Positions 62,288 through 64,000 of a DNA stretch of 64,000 bases are shown piece after piece. Numbering within the stretch: the first letter of the stretch is position 1; each line of letters opens with the position of its first letter. A program made the position numbers and the translations under genes. The notes beneath the pieces are model-generated. The model ran no database searches and was not told where the DNA came from. It worked only from the letters and a program-made list of their open reading frames with translations. Source of the DNA: Kaistia sp. 32K (lineage in GTDB: Bacteria > Pseudomonadota > Alphaproteobacteria > Rhizobiales > Kaistiaceae); NCBI RefSeq assembly GCF_016629525.1, contig NZ_AP024269.1, positions 1,674,001-1,738,000 of the forward strand, in the 5' to 3' direction.

Positions 62288-62890
62288 TCAGGCCTTGACG
62301 CGGGTGGTCTCGAACGCGGGAACGCGGGCCGCGAATCTGTCGAGGAAGGCCTTCAACTTCGGGTGGCCGTCCCGCCAGTCGCCGCCGAAACGGAGATCCA
62401 GATAGCCGAGCGCGCAGGCGAGTGCGATCGTGCCGACATGCGCGGAATCGTCGAGCGGCCATGTCTCGGCCGCCGCGAGGCCGCGCTCGACCTTGCCGCG
62501 CTGATGCGCTTTCCAGGTCTCGCTCTGCTGCGCCTCGTCGCGCCAGCGTCCCTCATAGACCTGGAGCAGGGCGGCGTCAGCGATGCCGTCGGCCAGCGCT
62601 TGCAGGCCGAGCACCCGGTAGCGGCGCGCCGGATCGGTCGGGATGACGCGGTCGCCGCCGGCCAGATGATCGAGATATTCGATGATGACGCGCGAATCAT
62701 ACAGCACGAAGCCGTCTTCCAGGATCAGCGCCGGGATCTTGCCGAGCGGATTCTGCTGGCGGAGCGTGTCGTTCGGATTGGTCGTGTCCGCCATCACGAT
62801 CTGAATACGGTCCGATAGATCAAGCTCTTGCATGACGATCTTGACCTTGCGCCCGAACGGGGACGCGGGCGAACTGCGCAGGACGAGCAA
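62288..62890 (-). CDS. Glutathione S-transferase family protein
   Basis: 200 residues starting LLVLRSSPASPFGRKVKIVM (TTG start at 62890, preceded by AGGA ten bases earlier); the ATG-less start is the only suitable one, because further upstream residues no longer match the GST fold. GST-N motifs NPLGKIPALI and DSRVIIEYLDH follow; helical C domain with LACALGYLDLRF. Role uncertain. Between the IMPase-family and RNase T2 genes, all on the minus strand. Confidence 0.82.
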   Translation of the reverse strand: MLVLRSSPASPFGRKVKIVMQELDLSDRIQIVMADTTNPNDTLRQQNPLGKIPALILEDGFVLYDSRVIIEYLDHLAGGDRVIPTDPARRYRVLGLQALADGIADAALLQVYEGRWRDEAQQSETWKAHQRGKVERGLAAAETWPLDDSAHVGTIALACALGYLDLRFGGDWRDGHPKLKAFLDRFAARVPAFETTRVKA

Positions 62891-62913
62891 AGTGGGATTC
62901 CTTGTGGGGGAGA

Positions 62914-63576
62914 TTATCGGACGGGAGGCATGGTGAGCCGGTCGTTGCGGCATGCCTTGCGGTCTACCTCGGCGCAGCTGCGGAACCGAAGGTCCCGCGT
63001 CAGGCAGATACGGACTTCCTTGAGGCGGCGGGAATCGCAGGAGACCGCGATGCCGTCGCGCCGGAGGCCGGGATTGGCGGCGATGAAGGCCGCCTCGACC
63101 TCGTCCGGCGAGACGGTCAGGTAGGTTTCGACATCGACGAAGCGCTCGGGGATCCGGACCGCCTGGTTCGCCTGTCGCGTCAGCGCGAAATAGTCGGCCG
63201 GCTCGAGGCCGGAGCAGGAGCCGTGCGTCCGCCATTCATGACGGACGAGCCCCGGGCTTGGCATGATGTCTAGCATACCGTCGACGAGGCGGCGCGGCAG
63301 CCCGCTGCGCGGGCCGACGTCGCAATTGCGCGGCGAGCCGCGCTCATATTGCGGCCAGAGCCCGTGCACGACGAAGGCGAACGGCCTCGGCCCGCCGCAC
63401 TGGATGCGGTCGGACGTTCCTCGATCCTGGCAATAGGTCGGCGACCAGGAGAGCGACAGCACGTAGAAATCGAACTCGCCCGGTGTATCGGCCGAGGCGG
63501 CGGTCTGGCTGGTCCAGAGCGCGGCCATGGCGACGAGCGAGACGATCAGGCCGCGCAGGACCGCCGATAAAGGCAC
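62914..63576 (-). CDS. Secreted ribonuclease T2 family protein
   Basis: 220 residues. Signal peptide (VSLVAMAALWTSQTAASA) and both RNase T2 active-site motifs: FVVHGLWPQY with His71 (CAS1) and RHEWRTHGSC with Glu114 and His118 (CAS2). Cysteines in pairs (CQDRG/IQC, NCDVG, CSGL, CDSRR, ICLT, SCAEV, ACRN) suggest several disulphides. Start GTG 63576, two bases after the upstream gene's stop, so co-translated. Periplasmic or extracellular RNA degradation. Confidence 0.93.
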   Translation of the reverse strand: MPLSAVLRGLIVSLVAMAALWTSQTAASADTPGEFDFYVLSLSWSPTYCQDRGTSDRIQCGGPRPFAFVVHGLWPQYERGSPRNCDVGPRSGLPRRLVDGMLDIMPSPGLVRHEWRTHGSCSGLEPADYFALTRQANQAVRIPERFVDVETYLTVSPDEVEAAFIAANPGLRRDGIAVSCDSRRLKEVRICLTRDLRFRSCAEVDRKACRNDRLTMPPVR

Positions 63577-63578
63577 GT

Positions 63579-64000
63579 TCAGTAGTACCGGCCCGGACGG
63601 ACGGTGCGGCAGTGTCCGTCATGCACCCGCCACGGATCCTGGCCGGCGACGCAGAAGTCGACATACCAGCCGATTGAGGCTAAGCCCATGCGCTCCTCGA
63701 TCAGGTAGTAGACCGGGGTCGGGCGGATGTTGTCGGAGATGAAGATGTCCGCCCGGCAGAAGCGGCGGTCAATCAGGCCGGGATCACCGGGCACGAACTG
63801 CGATTCGCTGACCGAGGCGATTTCCCGGAATGCGAGGTTGTTGCCCCAGGTGTGGGTGTTGGCCCAGTGGTAGCGCTCGGCCATGTTGGAAAGGACGGCC
63901 GGGGCGTCGCAGGGCGGAACGCTGCCGCGATCCCAGCCCCTCCGCACTTCGGGCTCATAGCCATAGCTACTGGAATAGTCGGCCGCCTGGGCCGCGGAGC
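63579..64000 (-). CDS. Exported cysteine-containing protein, 5' end outside the window
   Basis: The frame is open to the right-hand edge of the window, so the start is missing. The visible N-terminal portion reads like the end of a signal peptide (ASAAQA then AADYSS), i.e. an AxA cleavage site. The mature part has paired cysteines (PPCDAP, RFCRAD, DFCVAG, GHCRTV) and a VDFCVAGQDPWRVHDGHC ending. I know similar small exported proteins from Rhizobiales but no named family; function unknown. It is directly upstream of RNase T2. Confidence 0.72.
   Translation of the reverse strand, partial: SAAQAADYSSSYGYEPEVRRGWDRGSVPPCDAPAVLSNMAERYHWANTHTWGNNLAFREIASVSESQFVPGDPGLIDRRFCRADIFISDNIRPTPVYYLIEERMGLASIGWYVDFCVAGQDPWRVHDGHCRTVRPGRYY

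Noticed and set aside
1..64000. tRNA, rRNA, riboswitch or tmRNA genes
   Set aside because: None recognised in the intergenic regions by eye; a covariance-model search would be decisive, but nothing tRNA-like was seen.

Overview
The window is a GC-rich (by eye about two thirds G+C), densely coded chromosomal segment from an alphaproteobacterium, most likely of the order Hyphomicrobiales (Rhizobiales). The argument is gene order plus gene types: an rpsF-rpsR-DUF2232-rplI / dnaB-alr-radA-cvpA-purF block facing a fabD-fabG-acpP-fabF-mltG / yicC-gmk / rsmA-pdxA-surA-lptD-lptG-lptF / pepA-holC block, an Omp25/RopB-type outer membrane protein, an exported RNase T2 and intergenic palindromic repeats of rhizobial style. 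I cannot name the genus safely. No rRNA, tRNA, CRISPR array, transposase or prophage gene was seen.

Layout. 1-2705: end of an unidentified gene, der and a D-2-hydroxyacid dehydrogenase (+). 2908-3356: a HicA/DUF1902 toxin-antitoxin-like pair (-). 3414-9151: a leftward run alr-radA-cvpA-purF-SDR, with dnaB (9505-10992), cfa (11210-12472) and rplI-DUF2232-rpsR-rpsF (12696-15174) upstream. 15585-24055: an accessory stretch between two conserved housekeeping blocks: an aldo/keto reductase with divergent LysR regulator, a secreted alkaline phosphatase behind a good PHO-box match, an exported CPFC protein with an ABC ATPase and a histidine-rich FtsX-type permease, a small membrane protein and an Fsr-like MFS exporter. 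24338-29244: fatty-acid synthesis (fabD, fabG, acpP, fabF) and mltG. 29267-31492: GFA-family protein and a membrane-anchored FMN glutamate-synthase-like protein (-). 31703-33245: yicC, gmk (+). 33386-41121: leftward operon lptF-lptG-lptD-surA-like-pdxA-rsmA (LPS transport, outer membrane protein folding, vitamin B6, rRNA methylation). 41436-43486: pepA, holC. 43960-47396: ABC-F ATPase, DUF4344 protein, DinB-family protein (-). 47565: ndk with promoter and terminator. 48316-50971: GST, HD protein, moaE, moaD, pgsA (-). 51207-57510: dgkA, DUF3297, trhO, Tim44-like, HAD, DUF1254, VOC and an OGFr-domain protein. 57557-60318: SDR-uvrC (-). 60658-64000: outer membrane protein, then inositol-monophosphatase-family, GST, RNase T2 and an exported cysteine-containing protein cut by the window edge (-).

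Many genes are translationally coupled by ATGA, GTGA, TTGA, TAATG or TGATG overlaps (rpsF/rpsR, alr/radA, lptG/lptD, pdxA/rsmA, pgsA/moaD, moaE/HD, SDR/uvrC, ABC ATPase/permease), which supports the operons and several GTG or TTG starts. Four repeat families fill the longer intergenic gaps, including two copies of a 250-bp element with 20-bp terminal inverted repeats and a tandem pair of 185-bp units.

Most of the window is ordinary core genome. The most interesting candidates are the exported-protein/ABC/His-rich-permease trio (possible zinc system), the PHO-boxed alkaline phosphatase, a DUF4344 protein whose catalytic glutamate appears replaced, a bacterial OGFr-domain protein, and the mobile-looking repeats.
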